Of a stretch of 49,273 nucleotides of DNA, positions 24,243 to 32,620 are shown in pieces. How positions within the stretch are numbered: position 1 is the first letter of the stretch; each line of letters starts with the position of its first letter. The notes under the pieces were generated by a model. That model saw only the letters and a list, made by a program, of their open reading frames with translations, had not been told where the DNA came from and ran no database searches. The position numbers and the translations under genes were made by a program. This DNA is from Verrucomicrobiia bacterium (GTDB lineage: Bacteria > Verrucomicrobiota > Verrucomicrobiia > Limisphaerales > UBA11358): contig JANWKE010000173.1 in NCBI GenBank assembly GCA_025451535.1, positions 1 through 49,273 on the forward strand, read 5' to 3'.

Positions 24243-24718
24243 GGCGGAGTCATATTGCCCGGTATCAGAAGGCTCCGCCACCTCGGCGCGCGCGATTGTA
24301 GTGCCAGGCCGCCGTTCACGGCGTCCTGCCTCTGATGAGCTTGAGCGTGCGAGTGACTATCTCCTCCCGTCGCGGGTGGTGACAATAGAAACGGCTGCCA
24401 TGACCAAGGACATACTCGCAATGGTGCGGCGGTGGGACCAGGCATTCGGCGGATTCATTGATGCTCCATAAAGACCTGGCCCGGCACGTCTCCGCAAAAC
24501 CCAGGGGAGACTTCGGATCACCTGACGAAGCCGGAGATACTGGTTTGTTTTTTGCGCCGGACATACGGTGTTCTAACAAGCTTAACCTGTACCATACGAG
24601 GGCCCGATGCAAGAACGAACACGTGCATTCCGGAATGCCTTCCATTCCCTATAGCCGTCGGTGCCTGCGTTGATCAAATCAGATTTATTTCGCTTTTGTT
24701 TTATGATTAAGTCAAGCC
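24243..24718. other. Intergenic gap of 476 bases, no supported gene
   Basis: Frames of about 110 codons exist on both strands, but none shows family motifs or a good ribosome site. A small perfect hairpin CGCCG/CGGCG (24310-24323) is visible. The right end contains the rsmI promoter. The stretch may contain decayed coding sequence; I see nothing firm in it. Confidence 0.4.
24702..24707 (+). promoter_or_regulatory. -10 element close to the rsmI start
   Basis: TATGAT lies 11 bases before ATG 24719, matching TATAAT at five of six positions. No good -35 hexamer is seen at normal spacing. The transcript would start only about five bases before the start codon, so the mRNA may be nearly leaderless. 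Confidence 0.4.
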
Positions 24719-25417
24719 ATGGATGCTCAATTGCCGCCGCTCCAGCCGGGCACGCTGTATCTGGTTGCCACACCCATCGGTAACCTGGAGGACATCACGT
24801 TGCGCGCGCTGCGCGTGTTGCGCGAGTGCGACGTGATCGCCGCCGAGGATACGCGTCACACCGGGCAGTTGCTTAAGCGCTTTGATATCGTTAAACCGCT
24901 TCTAAGTTATTTCCAGTTCAACGAAGCCCGGCGCAGCGAGGAAATCATCGAACGCCTCCGGCGCGGCGACAAAATCGCTCTGGTTACGGATGCCGGCAGC
25001 CCCGGCATCAGCGATCCCGGCGAACGGGTCGTAAAGGCCGCCATCGCCGCCGGTTATCGCGTTGAATCCGTGCCGGGTCCGTGTGCGTTGGTCGCCGGGC
25101 TCACAGCCGGCGGCCTGCCGACGGATGAGTTTCACTTCGTCGGTTTTTTGCCGCACAAATCCGGCCAGCGGCGGAATAAATTGGAATCGCTAAAAACGAT
25201 TCGCGGCACGTTGGTGTTATACGAATCGCCATATCGAATTGAGAAATTGCTGATCGAAATGAGTGCAGTTTTTCCCGGGCGCAAAGTCGTCCTCGCCCGT
25301 GAGCTGACCAAAAAGTTCGAGGAGTTTCTGCGCGGCAAGCCGGCCGAACTACTGGCGGTCATTCAAAAACGCCCGGTAAGAGGCGAGTTTGTGGTTCTGG
25401 TTGGCCCTGGCGGGTGA
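24719..25417 (+). CDS. rsmI: 16S rRNA (cytidine1402-2'-O)-methyltransferase
   Basis: RsmI methylates the ribose of C1402 in the 30S decoding centre using SAM. The 232-residue product has the tetrapyrrole-methylase fold: GTLYLVATPIGNLEDITLRAL, CDVIAAEDTRHTGQLLK, then ALVTDAGSPGISDPGERVV, VPGPCALVAGLTAGGLPTDEFHFVGFLP and LVLYESPYRI, with GRKVVLARELTKKFEEFLRG. It is shorter than E. coli RsmI (286) because the small C-terminal domain is missing; this short form is common. The gene stands alone, converging with the next one. Confidence 0.95.
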   Translation: MDAQLPPLQPGTLYLVATPIGNLEDITLRALRVLRECDVIAAEDTRHTGQLLKRFDIVKPLLSYFQFNEARRSEEIIERLRRGDKIALVTDAGSPGISDPGERVVKAAIAAGYRVESVPGPCALVAGLTAGGLPTDEFHFVGFLPHKSGQRRNKLESLKTIRGTLVLYESPYRIEKLLIEMSAVFPGRKVVLARELTKKFEEFLRGKPAELLAVIQKRPVRGEFVVLVGPGG

Positions 25418-25432
25418 AGGACCGGCTGCGCT

Positions 25433-25660
25433 TTATTTCGATTTGCGGGCTCTGACTTTCGCCCAGCGGGCCTTGGCCGCCAGGGAGATTTTCCGGCGGG
25501 CAGCGGCACTCATTTTCCGGCGTTTGCGGCCGGTTTTGGCAGGTGACGACGAGGCGTTTCCCGCCACTGCTTCGAGTTGTGATTGAAGCCGCTCGATTTT
25601 CGCTTTTAACGCCGCCAGGCGCTTCAGCTTGGCGACCGAAAGATTCAGTAGTTCGTTCAT
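25433..25660 (-). CDS. Small basic coiled-coil protein
   Basis: The 75-residue product starts MNELLNLSVAKLKRLAALKA and forms a predicted coiled coil to about residue 34 (KIERLQSQLEAVAG). A very basic tail follows (TGRKRRKMSAAARRKISLAA and then KARWAKVRARKSK). The end resembles AAARRKIS/AAKARWA repeats seen in small nucleic-acid-binding proteins of soil bacteria. DNA or RNA binding is inferred from charge only. It lies between convergent rsmI and the FAD oxidase gene. Confidence 0.72.
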   Translation of the reverse strand: MNELLNLSVAKLKRLAALKAKIERLQSQLEAVAGNASSSPAKTGRKRRKMSAAARRKISLAAKARWAKVRARKSK

Positions 25661-25712
25661 GGGTAGTCAGAGTAAGTTTTGGGAAACAAAATCAAAAGCA
25701 TTAAATTCTAAG

Positions 25713-27092
25713 TTAAACAAACTTGCCCGGATTCAAGATGCCCTTAGGATCGAGCGCCCTTTTCACGGTACTATGCAATTCACGGGCTGCTTTTGAAACG
25801 GCTCGGGGCCACCAGCGTTTTTTGGCGAGGCCGATGCCGTGTTCGCCGCTGATAGCACCGCCCCAGGCGATGACCTGGGCAAAAAGTTCATCCAGCGTGG
25901 TCTCGGCACGGCGAGCCGCCCCCGCCTGGTTGAAGTCCACCATGACGTTGGTGTGGATGTTGCCGTCGCCGGCATGGCCGAAGCAGGCGATGGGCAGGCC
26001 ATGTTTCTTTTGGAGCCTGGCTGCAAATTGAAAAAGGTCTTCCAATCGGCCCCGCGGCACGACGATGTCTTCATTAAGCTTGGTCAGGCCGGTGTCGCGC
26101 AGAGCGTAGGAAAATTCGCGGCGGATTTTCCAGATTTCTTCGCACTGGTTGGTGCCGAGACCGCGTTCAACAAACAACGGTTTATGGCGGCGGACAATTT
26201 TTTCCAAATCAGCCAATTCGTGCCGGACGGACTTTTCCTGCCCGTCGAGTTCTACAATCAGATGAGCGCGGCAGCCGCGTAATCGCTCGCTTTTGGTGCG
26301 TTGGTAAGCGGCGGCCAGCGTGAATTCGTCCGCCAGTTCCAGTGCGCAGGGGAGAAAGCCGGCAGACAAAATGGCCTGCAATGCCCGGACGGCGTTTTTC
26401 ATTGAGGCAAAACCGATGGCCAGGTTCGCGCGAAAGGGCGGTAACGGAATCAATTTCAGGGTCGCTTCGGTGACCACACCCAGCAAACCTTCCGAGCCGA
26501 CAAACAGGCGCGTCAGGTCGAACCCGGTTTTATTTTTGTGCGTGCGCCCGCCGACACGCACAACCGTACCGTTGGCCAGCACGATTTCGAGGCCGAGGAC
26601 ATAGTCGCGAGTGACACCATATTTCAAACAGCGCGGTCCGCCGGCATTGGTGGCGATGTTGCCGCCGATGAAATTATCCGCGCGGCTGGCAGGGTCGGGG
26701 GGATAAAACAGGCCGCGTCTTTCAACGGTTTCCTGGAGTTTTTGTGTGACCACAGCCGGCTCCACGACGGCGACGAAATCGGCAAGACTAATTTCCTTGA
26801 TCCGGTTCAGGCGTTCCAGGGAAAGCACGATGCCGCCATAAACCGGCACACAGCCGCCGACGTAACCATGGCCGGCGCCGCGGGCGGTAACGGGAATTTT
26901 GTGTCGATTGGAAAATCGCAAAACTGCCGAAACCGATTTGACCGAGCGCGGCAGGGCGACGGCATCGGGCTGCTGGGCGGCGAACCATTTGTCGCCGGCG
27001 TAGTTTTTGAGCGTCCGCGGATTCAATTGCAATTCACCGGCCGGCAGGGTGGACTTGAGTCGGTGAAGAAGCTTTAATTTCGCGGCCGTCAT
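25713..27092 (-). CDS. FAD-linked oxidase of the GlcD/D-lactate dehydrogenase family
   Basis: These flavoenzymes oxidise 2-hydroxy acids such as glycolate or D-lactate. The 459-residue product has the FAD-binding-4 domain: ALPRSVKSVSAVLRFSNRH, PVTARGAGHGYVGGCVPVYGG, YPPDPASRADNFIGGNIATN and AGGPRCLKYGVTRDYVLGLE. It also has the C-terminal substrate domain with CFGHAGDGNIHTNVMVD and SGEHGIGLAKKRW. Length fits GlcD. Substrate cannot be fixed. The gene is last in a six-gene overlapping operon; its start overlaps the stop of the DUF2007 gene. No iron-sulfur subunit is next to it. Confidence 0.9.
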   Translation of the reverse strand: MTAAKLKLLHRLKSTLPAGELQLNPRTLKNYAGDKWFAAQQPDAVALPRSVKSVSAVLRFSNRHKIPVTARGAGHGYVGGCVPVYGGIVLSLERLNRIKEISLADFVAVVEPAVVTQKLQETVERRGLFYPPDPASRADNFIGGNIATNAGGPRCLKYGVTRDYVLGLEIVLANGTVVRVGGRTHKNKTGFDLTRLFVGSEGLLGVVTEATLKLIPLPPFRANLAIGFASMKNAVRALQAILSAGFLPCALELADEFTLAAAYQRTKSERLRGCRAHLIVELDGQEKSVRHELADLEKIVRRHKPLFVERGLGTNQCEEIWKIRREFSYALRDTGLTKLNEDIVVPRGRLEDLFQFAARLQKKHGLPIACFGHAGDGNIHTNVMVDFNQAGAARRAETTLDELFAQVIAWGGAISGEHGIGLAKKRWWPRAVSKAARELHSTVKRALDPKGILNPGKFV

Positions 27093-27304
27093 TCGGCGGG
27101 CGGGTTGAGAAATTCCCGGGCATCGGCAGCCTCGGTTTCCGGAACCTGGACACGAATGCCTCCGGCGGCAAGCGAGTAGCCCTCGATGCTCAGGGCCGAA
27201 AGTTCATCGGCGACGAACGGATGAAAACCAGCCGCTTCCAGCCGGGAGTGGACAAGTTGGGCTTCCGCCGGGCTGAACGCAGTAAAGATAGTGGCAGGAT
27301 TCAT
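27089..27304 (-). CDS. DUF2007 small signal-transducing-type protein
   Basis: The 71-residue product contains the pattern AEAQLVHSRLEAAGFHPFVAD and a C-terminal GGIRVQVPETEAADAREFL, which is the fold and layout of the DUF2007 family (a PII-like ferredoxin-fold domain with proposed signalling role). It overlaps the neighbour genes on both sides by four bases, so it is translated with them. No ligand is known. Assignment rests on the repeated pattern of this very short family. Confidence 0.8.
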   Translation of the reverse strand: MNPATIFTAFSPAEAQLVHSRLEAAGFHPFVADELSALSIEGYSLAAGGIRVQVPETEAADAREFLNPPAE

Positions 27305-28320
27305 GCGACCTGCGCCGTCTTGGTATCGGCGAAGACTATAATGCCGGCACCGGTTTGCAGCAGGCTTTGGACCTCGACCTCCACCTGCTGACCGATGTGC
27401 GACTGGCCGTGGTTGACAACGACCATCGTGCCATCAGGCATATAACCGACACCCTGGCCTTTGTCCTTCCCTTCGCGCACGATTTTCAGGCGCAAAATTT
27501 CACCGGGGAGCAAAATCACTTTCAGGCTTTTGGCGACCTCATGCAGATTGACATAATTGATCTTCTGCAGTTCGGCGACCTTGGCGAGATTATAATCGTT
27601 GGTGAAAAGCCGCGCATTAAGATTGCGCGCAAGCCGGACGAGTTTGGAGTCCACGTCCTTTTCCTCGGGAAAATCACCGTCATGAATGCGGACCTCGATG
27701 CCGGTGTTGTGCTGAATGCGGTTAAGCATTTCAAGTCCACGCCGGCCGCGGGCCCGCTTGATGGGATCGGTGGAATCGGCGATTTGCTGAATTTCCCTGA
27801 GCACAAACCGCGGCACAACGATCAAGCCCTCCAGAAAACGGGCTTCAATCAAATCGGCGATCCGCCCGTCAATGATGACGCTGGTATCGAGCAACAGCAA
27901 ATTGTCTGCCTGTCCTTGCTGGCGAAAACGAACATAGGGGATGATGAGTGAAAAATCCTCTTTATTGCTGCGCATGGCGAGAATGATGCCGATATAACTG
28001 AAGCTTAGAAATAACCCGAGACGGACAAACCATGCCACTTTCTCGTCGGCGTTTTCCATCAAGGGCGATTTGCCAATCAACAGCGCGACCAGCATGCCAA
28101 GCAGCAAGCCAAAGGTCGTGGCAGAGAATGCGCGAAGCGAAAACCCCTTGAGCATCTCGTCCATGGCAATCATGAAGCCGCCAAACCCGAACCCGATCAA
28201 CATGCCGAACACCTCGCCGTGGTTGACAGCGGTAAACTCCGGACGGACCTGGCTGATGGCATAACCGGCCGCGGTACACAGGCTCAGAAACAAAAGGCGA
28301 ATGGTCCAAAGCGGCGTCAT
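27301..28320 (-). CDS. Membrane PIN-TRAM domain protein (YacL-like)
   Basis: The 339-residue product has four N-terminal hydrophobic helices (about residues 7-115), then a PIN nuclease domain starting LLLLDTSVIIDGRIADLIEA with further acidic residues in DVDSKLVRLARNL and LFTNDYNLAKVAEL. A C-terminal TRAM domain follows (LPGEILRLKIVREGKDKGQGVGYMPDGTMVVV). This is the layout of Bacillus YacL. RNA cleavage or RNA binding at the membrane is expected; the target is unknown. It sits inside the mla operon with four-base overlaps on both sides. Confidence 0.92.
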   Translation of the reverse strand: MTPLWTIRLLFLSLCTAAGYAISQVRPEFTAVNHGEVFGMLIGFGFGGFMIAMDEMLKGFSLRAFSATTFGLLLGMLVALLIGKSPLMENADEKVAWFVRLGLFLSFSYIGIILAMRSNKEDFSLIIPYVRFRQQGQADNLLLLDTSVIIDGRIADLIEARFLEGLIVVPRFVLREIQQIADSTDPIKRARGRRGLEMLNRIQHNTGIEVRIHDGDFPEEKDVDSKLVRLARNLNARLFTNDYNLAKVAELQKINYVNLHEVAKSLKVILLPGEILRLKIVREGKDKGQGVGYMPDGTMVVVNHGQSHIGQQVEVEVQSLLQTGAGIIVFADTKTAQVA

Positions 28321-29291
28321 GGCTTTTTACTGGTTTCGCGGGGTGGCGAGTTGGTGGGTGGCAGTTCGTGGTGCCAGAGAAAGTGCCATAACCCGAGGCG
28401 GTTCAAATTACTCGTGGCGACGGCCAGGTTGGCTGCGACCGCCTGCACATTGGTTGAGAGTTGCTCATTTTTCAGCAAGGTCCCCGCCAGGCCATTGCCG
28501 GACTGCAAATCATCCGTCAATTGCTTCAAGGTTTCAGTTGAAGATTCAATGTTTTTCACCGCAGTGGAAATTTCCGTGCTGTTGGTCGCGATTAATCCGT
28601 GGGCGTCATCGGACAGGCGGATGAGGTCCTGCGAAAAGAAAACCACGTTGCTGACCGCAAGATCAATCTGCGTGCCGTCGGTTGCGACGAGGGCGTTGAC
28701 ATTGCTGATCGTGCCCGTTGCCTGTTCGGAAAACGTGCGCAAGTTGCCGACAGTAACGGACAAATTGGTCAAAGTTTGTTCATTCAGCACCAGACGGCGC
28801 ACGTCGCCGATCGCGGCGTCAAGTTTCTTGGCCGTATCATCAATGCGTTGAATGAAACCGGCGGCGGCCCGGGCCGTTTCCTGCAAATTGAACGGTGCTT
28901 CGCACTCAACGTCCGCGCCGTTGGTCCACACCGGCAGCTGGTTGGCTGTGGGAATGATCGCGATGTACTGGTCGCCGAGAAAGCCGGATTGCTGGATGAC
29001 AAACCGCGCGTCGTGATAAATTTTGCGGCCTTTGTAAATTTTCAGGAGGATGGTCACGCTCTTGCCGTCTTCGGGCAGCTGGATGTCCGAGACACCGCCG
29101 ACCTGCACGCCGGCGAGCAGCACAGCGGCGCGTTGCTTGAGGCCGCCGACGTTGTCCGCATGCAGGCGCAATTCGTAGGTACCGCGAAAAATGCTGGTGC
29201 CCTTGCTGAACTGGATCAGCAATACGGCCAGCAGCACCAGTCCGACAAACACGAACAGGCCGACTTTGGTTTCCAGACGCGATTTGTCCAT
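28317..29291 (-). CDS. mlaD: MCE-domain lipid transport protein MlaD-like
   Basis: MlaD-type proteins are membrane-anchored and bind phospholipids in the periplasm between inner and outer membranes. The 324-residue product starts with a short cytoplasmic end and one helix (KVGLFVFVGLVLLAVLLIQF). The MCE domain follows (TYELRLHADNVGGLKQRAAV, GVQVGGVSDIQLPEDG, SVTILLKIYKGRKIY, DQYIAIIPT). The C-terminal half (about residues 150-310) is a long helical region rich in Thr/Asn and Leu, likely coiled. Order mlaE-mlaF-mlaD matches the Mla system. Its stop overlaps the PIN-TRAM start. Confidence 0.92.
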   Translation of the reverse strand: MDKSRLETKVGLFVFVGLVLLAVLLIQFSKGTSIFRGTYELRLHADNVGGLKQRAAVLLAGVQVGGVSDIQLPEDGKSVTILLKIYKGRKIYHDARFVIQQSGFLGDQYIAIIPTANQLPVWTNGADVECEAPFNLQETARAAAGFIQRIDDTAKKLDAAIGDVRRLVLNEQTLTNLSVTVGNLRTFSEQATGTISNVNALVATDGTQIDLAVSNVVFFSQDLIRLSDDAHGLIATNSTEISTAVKNIESSTETLKQLTDDLQSGNGLAGTLLKNEQLSTNVQAVAANLAVATSNLNRLGLWHFLWHHELPPTNSPPRETSKKP

Positions 29292-29294
29292 GAT

Positions 29295-30041
29295 TCAAAA
29301 CGGAGTTTCCTTCGGATCGGCCACGCCGTCAATGAATTGCCGCACCACCGGGTCCCGCGACGCAAAAAAATCATCCGGCGCACCGCTCGCGTAAATCTTT
29401 TTATCGTGCATCATCAACACGCGCTGGCCGACGCGCCGGGCCGTCCGCATGTCGTGCGTGACCACGACCGTCGTCACCTTCAGCCGGTCGCGCACGCGCA
29501 ACATCAACTGGTCAATGCTGTCCGACATAATCGGATCGAGGCCGGTCGTTGGTTCATCGTAAAGCACGATTTGCGGTTCATAGACAATCGCGCGCGCCAG
29601 GCCGACGCGTTTGCGCATGCCGCCGGACAGTTCCGCCGGGTTTTTGGTTTCCGTGCCCGGCAAATCCACCATTTCCAGCGTTTCGGCCACGCGCCGCGCG
29701 ATTTCCGTCTCGGTCAGATGTTCATGCCGGCGCAACCCGAACGCCACATTTTCCGCAACCGTCATCGAATCAAACAGTGCCGAGCCCTGGAACACCATGC
29801 CGAATTTCCGGCGCACGCGCAGCAACTGGCGTTCATTCATCGGCACGATGTTTTCGCTGTCAATCAGCACCTCGCCCGCGTCCGGCTGCAGCAGGCCGAT
29901 GAGGTGCTTGAGCAAAACGCTTTTGCCGCATCCGCTGCGCCCGATGATGGCGACCGATTCGCCATTTTCAATCCGAAAGCTGACGCCGTCGAGCACTGGC
30001 TGCGTGCCGAAACCCTTCTTCAAATTGCGCGCCTCAATCAT
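29295..30041 (-). CDS. mlaF: ABC transporter ATPase MlaF-like
   Basis: This ATPase powers phospholipid exchange with the permease MlaE. From ATG 30041 the product has 248 residues. It has Walker A IIGRSGCGKSVLLKHLIGLL, the ABC signature PAELSGGMRKRVGLARAI, Walker B QIVLYDEPTTGLD and the switch VVTHDMR. An upstream start would run 47 codons into mlaE and is rejected. The ATG overlaps the mlaE stop by four bases and mlaD follows after three bases. Confidence 0.95.
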   Translation of the reverse strand: MIEARNLKKGFGTQPVLDGVSFRIENGESVAIIGRSGCGKSVLLKHLIGLLQPDAGEVLIDSENIVPMNERQLLRVRRKFGMVFQGSALFDSMTVAENVAFGLRRHEHLTETEIARRVAETLEMVDLPGTETKNPAELSGGMRKRVGLARAIVYEPQIVLYDEPTTGLDPIMSDSIDQLMLRVRDRLKVTTVVVTHDMRTARRVGQRVLMMHDKKIYASGAPDDFFASRDPVVRQFIDGVADPKETPF

Positions 30042-30817
30042 AACAGGCTTGCGATTTTGCCCAGCACCAGCGTCAGGAAAAAGTTTGTGATGAGAATGGT
30101 GATGGATGAATACACCGCTGCTTCCGTCGTCGCGCGCCCGACGCCTTCCGCACCCAGCCGGCACGTCAGGCCCTTGTAGCAACTGATGAGCGCGATCAGG
30201 CCGCCGTAAACGAACGCCTTGATCAGACCGATCATCACGTCAACGTCGTGGGTGTATCTAAGCATGTTGACCCACGAATAGGTCGCGTCAATCCCGAGCA
30301 GGTAAACGCCGACGAGGTAGCTCGCGCCGATGCCGACACAAATCGATTCAATGGTGAGCAGCGGCAACGCGATGTGTCCGGCGGCAATCCGCGGTACGAC
30401 CAGATAGTCCACCGGATGCGTCGCCAACGTGCGCAGCGCGTCAATCTGTTCCGTCACGCGCATCGTGCCGAGTTCGGCGGCGATGGCCGCGCCGACGCGG
30501 CCGGCGACCATCAATCCCGTGAGCACCGGACCGAGTTCGTCGCACAGGGAAACGCCGACGACCGCGAGCGTGGCCGTGTCCATTTTGACCTTGTGAAACT
30601 GGTAATACGTTTGCGCGGCGAGCACCATGCCGGTGAACGCGCCGGTGACGAGTACCACTGCTTGCGATTTCACGCCGATGAAATAGACCTGATACAGCAG
30701 ATCACGCCAGGCAACTTTGAACGTAACCAGGGAAGCAAGGGCCTCTTTGGCCAGCCAGGTAAACCGACCCAATCCGGCAAGAGATTCTGTCACGCGCTGT
30801 TTGGCGGAATAAATCAT
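30038..30817 (-). CDS. mlaE: ABC transporter permease MlaE-like
   Basis: MlaE is the inner-membrane permease of the Mla phospholipid transport system. The 259-residue product has five to six hydrophobic helices and the family core AFTGMVLAAQTYYQFHKV, LCDELGPVLTGLMVAGRVGAAIAAELGTMRVTEQIDAL and LVVPRIAAGHIALPLLT. Its C-terminus has YKGLTCRLGAEGVGRATTEAAV. It is the first gene of the six-gene operon. TATTTT lies ten bases before its ATG. Confidence 0.95.
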   Translation of the reverse strand: MIYSAKQRVTESLAGLGRFTWLAKEALASLVTFKVAWRDLLYQVYFIGVKSQAVVLVTGAFTGMVLAAQTYYQFHKVKMDTATLAVVGVSLCDELGPVLTGLMVAGRVGAAIAAELGTMRVTEQIDALRTLATHPVDYLVVPRIAAGHIALPLLTIESICVGIGASYLVGVYLLGIDATYSWVNMLRYTHDVDVMIGLIKAFVYGGLIALISCYKGLTCRLGAEGVGRATTEAAVYSSITILITNFFLTLVLGKIASLL

Positions 30818-30827
30818 TGGCGGCTGT

Positions 30828-30833
30828 AAAATA
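30828..30833 (-). promoter_or_regulatory. -10 element just upstream of mlaE
   Basis: On the minus strand TATTTT lies at 30833-30828, ten bases before the mlaE ATG, so transcription would begin a few bases before or at the start codon. No Shine-Dalgarno motif is present. A matching -35 hexamer is not clear. Confidence 0.35.
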
Positions 30834-30926
30834 TCAAACTCACACAGGGTTTGACCAGTGTTGGATTCACGTTCGCATCATTGCGGTTTGGCCTGAAATT
30901 TGCAATGTTCAGCCGGCGTGGCTGGA

Positions 30927-31496
30927 ATGCGAAAATGGTTTTTGCGGGTTGCCCTTGTCGTTTTCACCCTCTTTATCCTGCTGGGGGTCGCCGTTTTTCT
31001 TTTCCCGCAGAAATATTTGTGCGTGGACGGCGGTCCGGTAAAAGCCGACGTGCTGGTGGTTTTGGGTGGCGGTTCGCATGACCGGCCCGAACGCGCGGCG
31101 CAGCTTTTTAAGGAGCGCGCGGCACCGCGGGTTCTGGTCAGCGGGCTGGGTGATTGCAAAATCTACCGGCGCGCCATGATTGAGGCCGGCGTGCCTCCGC
31201 GCGCGATTCAAATGGAGGATCAATCGCGCACGTCAAAGGAAAATGCCATTTTTGCCGTCAAACTGCTTCGTAAACAGGGCGCGCACCGTGTCATCATTGT
31301 CACCTCGTGGTATCATTCGCGCCGGGCGCTGGCTTGCTTCGAGCATTACGGGCCGGAGATGCAATTTTACTCGCGTCCTTCCTATTTCGGCTATGCCCGT
31401 GCCGACTGGTCACAAAACAAACTCGCGAATCGTATCTATCTGGAGTATTTCAAACTGCTCGGTTATTGGATGTGTTATGGGGTCTCGCCTTTCTGA
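30927..31496 (+). CDS. YdcF/DUF218 family membrane protein
   Basis: The family includes ElyC and SanA, linked to envelope integrity. From ATG 30927 the 189-residue product has an N-terminal anchor (FLRVALVVFTLFILLGVAVFLF). The DUF218 domain follows: ADVLVVLGGGSHDRPERAAQ, PRVLVSGLGDCKIYRRAMIE, QSRTSKENAIFAVKLLRKQG and RVIIVTSWYHSRRALACFEH, with the conserved Thr-Ser-Trp-Tyr-His. A TTG at 30900 could extend it by nine residues. It is divergent from mlaE. Confidence 0.9.
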   Translation: MRKWFLRVALVVFTLFILLGVAVFLFPQKYLCVDGGPVKADVLVVLGGGSHDRPERAAQLFKERAAPRVLVSGLGDCKIYRRAMIEAGVPPRAIQMEDQSRTSKENAIFAVKLLRKQGAHRVIIVTSWYHSRRALACFEHYGPEMQFYSRPSYFGYARADWSQNKLANRIYLEYFKLLGYWMCYGVSPF

Positions 31497-31553
31497 TTTC
31501 CTTTAAAAATTCTTGCGGTGGGCGGTGACATCAGGCAAATTGGAAGTTCTTAG

Positions 31554-31630
<77 letters not shown>

Positions 31631-31682
31631 ATTTATAAACGGCCAAAAAGTGGAATCGGCTTTCAGAGCTTAACGGATGTCC

Positions 31683-31751
31683 GGCGGAGCGAGTTCAAGT
31701 TCATAATCCCGCGATGCGGGATCCCAGGTTCAAATCCTGGTTCCGCAACCA
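31683..31751 (+). pseudogene. Degenerate copy of the initiator tRNA
   Basis: The 3' half is identical in the T-arm (CCAGGTTCAAATCCTGG) and keeps a partner acceptor (GGCGGAG with TTCCGCA) and the CCA end. The D-arm is lost. The anticodon region keeps TTCATAA, but the stem is replaced by a perfect hairpin ATCCCGC/GCGGGAT. It lies 52 bases after the intact tRNA and looks like a decayed duplicate, not a working tRNA. Confidence 0.55.
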
Positions 31752-31853
31752 ATTTCCAGGTTCCACGGAAAAATGTGGGGCGATTTTATGGCGGTCGGAA
31801 ACAGCTGCCAGGTTTACGTCCTGCAGAATCCCGATGGGAGATATTGCAGTGCT

Positions 31854-32426
31854 TTATTTCAGACGCCCAAATCGGGTCTGACTTGAAAGCAACATGGTTG
31901 GACGAAAACGCGATTGGCAGGGAGCGGTAGCCGCTCGATGCGCAAAACCACCTCGCGTTTTTGTCCTGCAATTGACTGTAGAAACCGGCAGAGACACTTT
32001 GTCTTGTTCTGCGACAAGCATAACTGGCCTCGGTGGAACAACTGCCAGAGGGTTCATCCTTGTCGGGATACCCATGGAATATTCAACATGCGGCTGGGTT
32101 CGTTTTCGGTTGCGTTGCCCGCCGTATAGATAACAACTCGCCCCTAACCAAAGCGCTCCAAGACCGGACAAGCCCGCGACCGACTTCATGGAAAGCAATT
32201 TTGTCAACGTGCCGCCGGTGTTTGCTTGGGCAATGGCCACGGGAGAACTCTCGGCTGGCTGGCTGAACGGATTATCATAGGTATAAACTGGAAAATTCAC
32301 CGGATGCCGTGCCGCAGCCGGATGCCGTGTAGTTGAGGCTACCAGGAGAGCAACTGCAGCCAGCGAACAGGCCGAAAACAGGAGTATCGTCTGCGCAAGC
32401 TTCTTTGTCAGGGTTTCAAGATGCAC
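31854..32426 (-). CDS. Hypothetical membrane protein
   Basis: The frame starts with GTG 32426 and encodes 190 residues. There are two hydrophobic segments (about 13-31, TILLFSACSLAAVALLVA, and about 83-101, VAGLSGLGALWLGASCYLYG) with a Pro/Ser/Thr-rich linker between. The last 80 residues are basic and have no family motif. No strong ribosome site is seen. It may be a lineage-specific protein; the C-terminal part could be a run-on of frame, since it overlaps no other gene. Confidence 0.4.
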   Translation of the reverse strand: MHLETLTKKLAQTILLFSACSLAAVALLVASTTRHPAAARHPVNFPVYTYDNPFSQPAESSPVAIAQANTGGTLTKLLSMKSVAGLSGLGALWLGASCYLYGGQRNRKRTQPHVEYSMGIPTRMNPLAVVPPRPVMLVAEQDKVSLPVSTVNCRTKTRGGFAHRAATAPCQSRFRPTMLLSSQTRFGRLK

Positions 32427-32586
32427 GCCTTAGCCTAAGCAGAAGGCATACCAGTCAGGTGTCGCCAACCGTGGGTTTGACCATGCGGTAACCCCCTTTG
32501 GGAGTGGAATAAACGCATTTCTGGAACGGGCGGCAATGCCGGGTAGTGTCACAGGCAACCGGGACACAGTCGCGGGCTGCAAACCT

Positions 32587-32614
32587 TTGACATGCGGAGA
32601 GTAGTCATTATTCT
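32587..32614 (+). promoter_or_regulatory. Promoter of aroB, apparently leaderless
   Basis: A perfect TTGACA (32587-32592) and TATTCT (32609-32614) are 16 bases apart. The GTG start of aroB lies at 32621, seven bases after the -10, where transcription would begin. No Shine-Dalgarno site exists between. Confidence 0.6.
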
Positions 32615-32620
32615 AGGCGC

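Noticed and set aside
24121-24471. + strand frame of 116 codons upstream of rsmI
   Set aside because: It overlaps cutA in antisense and has no family features or ribosome site.
28599-30179. 526-codon + strand frame opposite mlaD and mlaF
   Set aside because: The minus strand carries complete Walker and MCE motifs with overlapping starts and stops. The + strand product is low-complexity Arg/His/Gln-rich text.
31683-31751. Second functional tRNA gene
   Set aside because: The D-arm is missing and the anticodon stem cannot form in the normal place, so a working cloverleaf is not possible.
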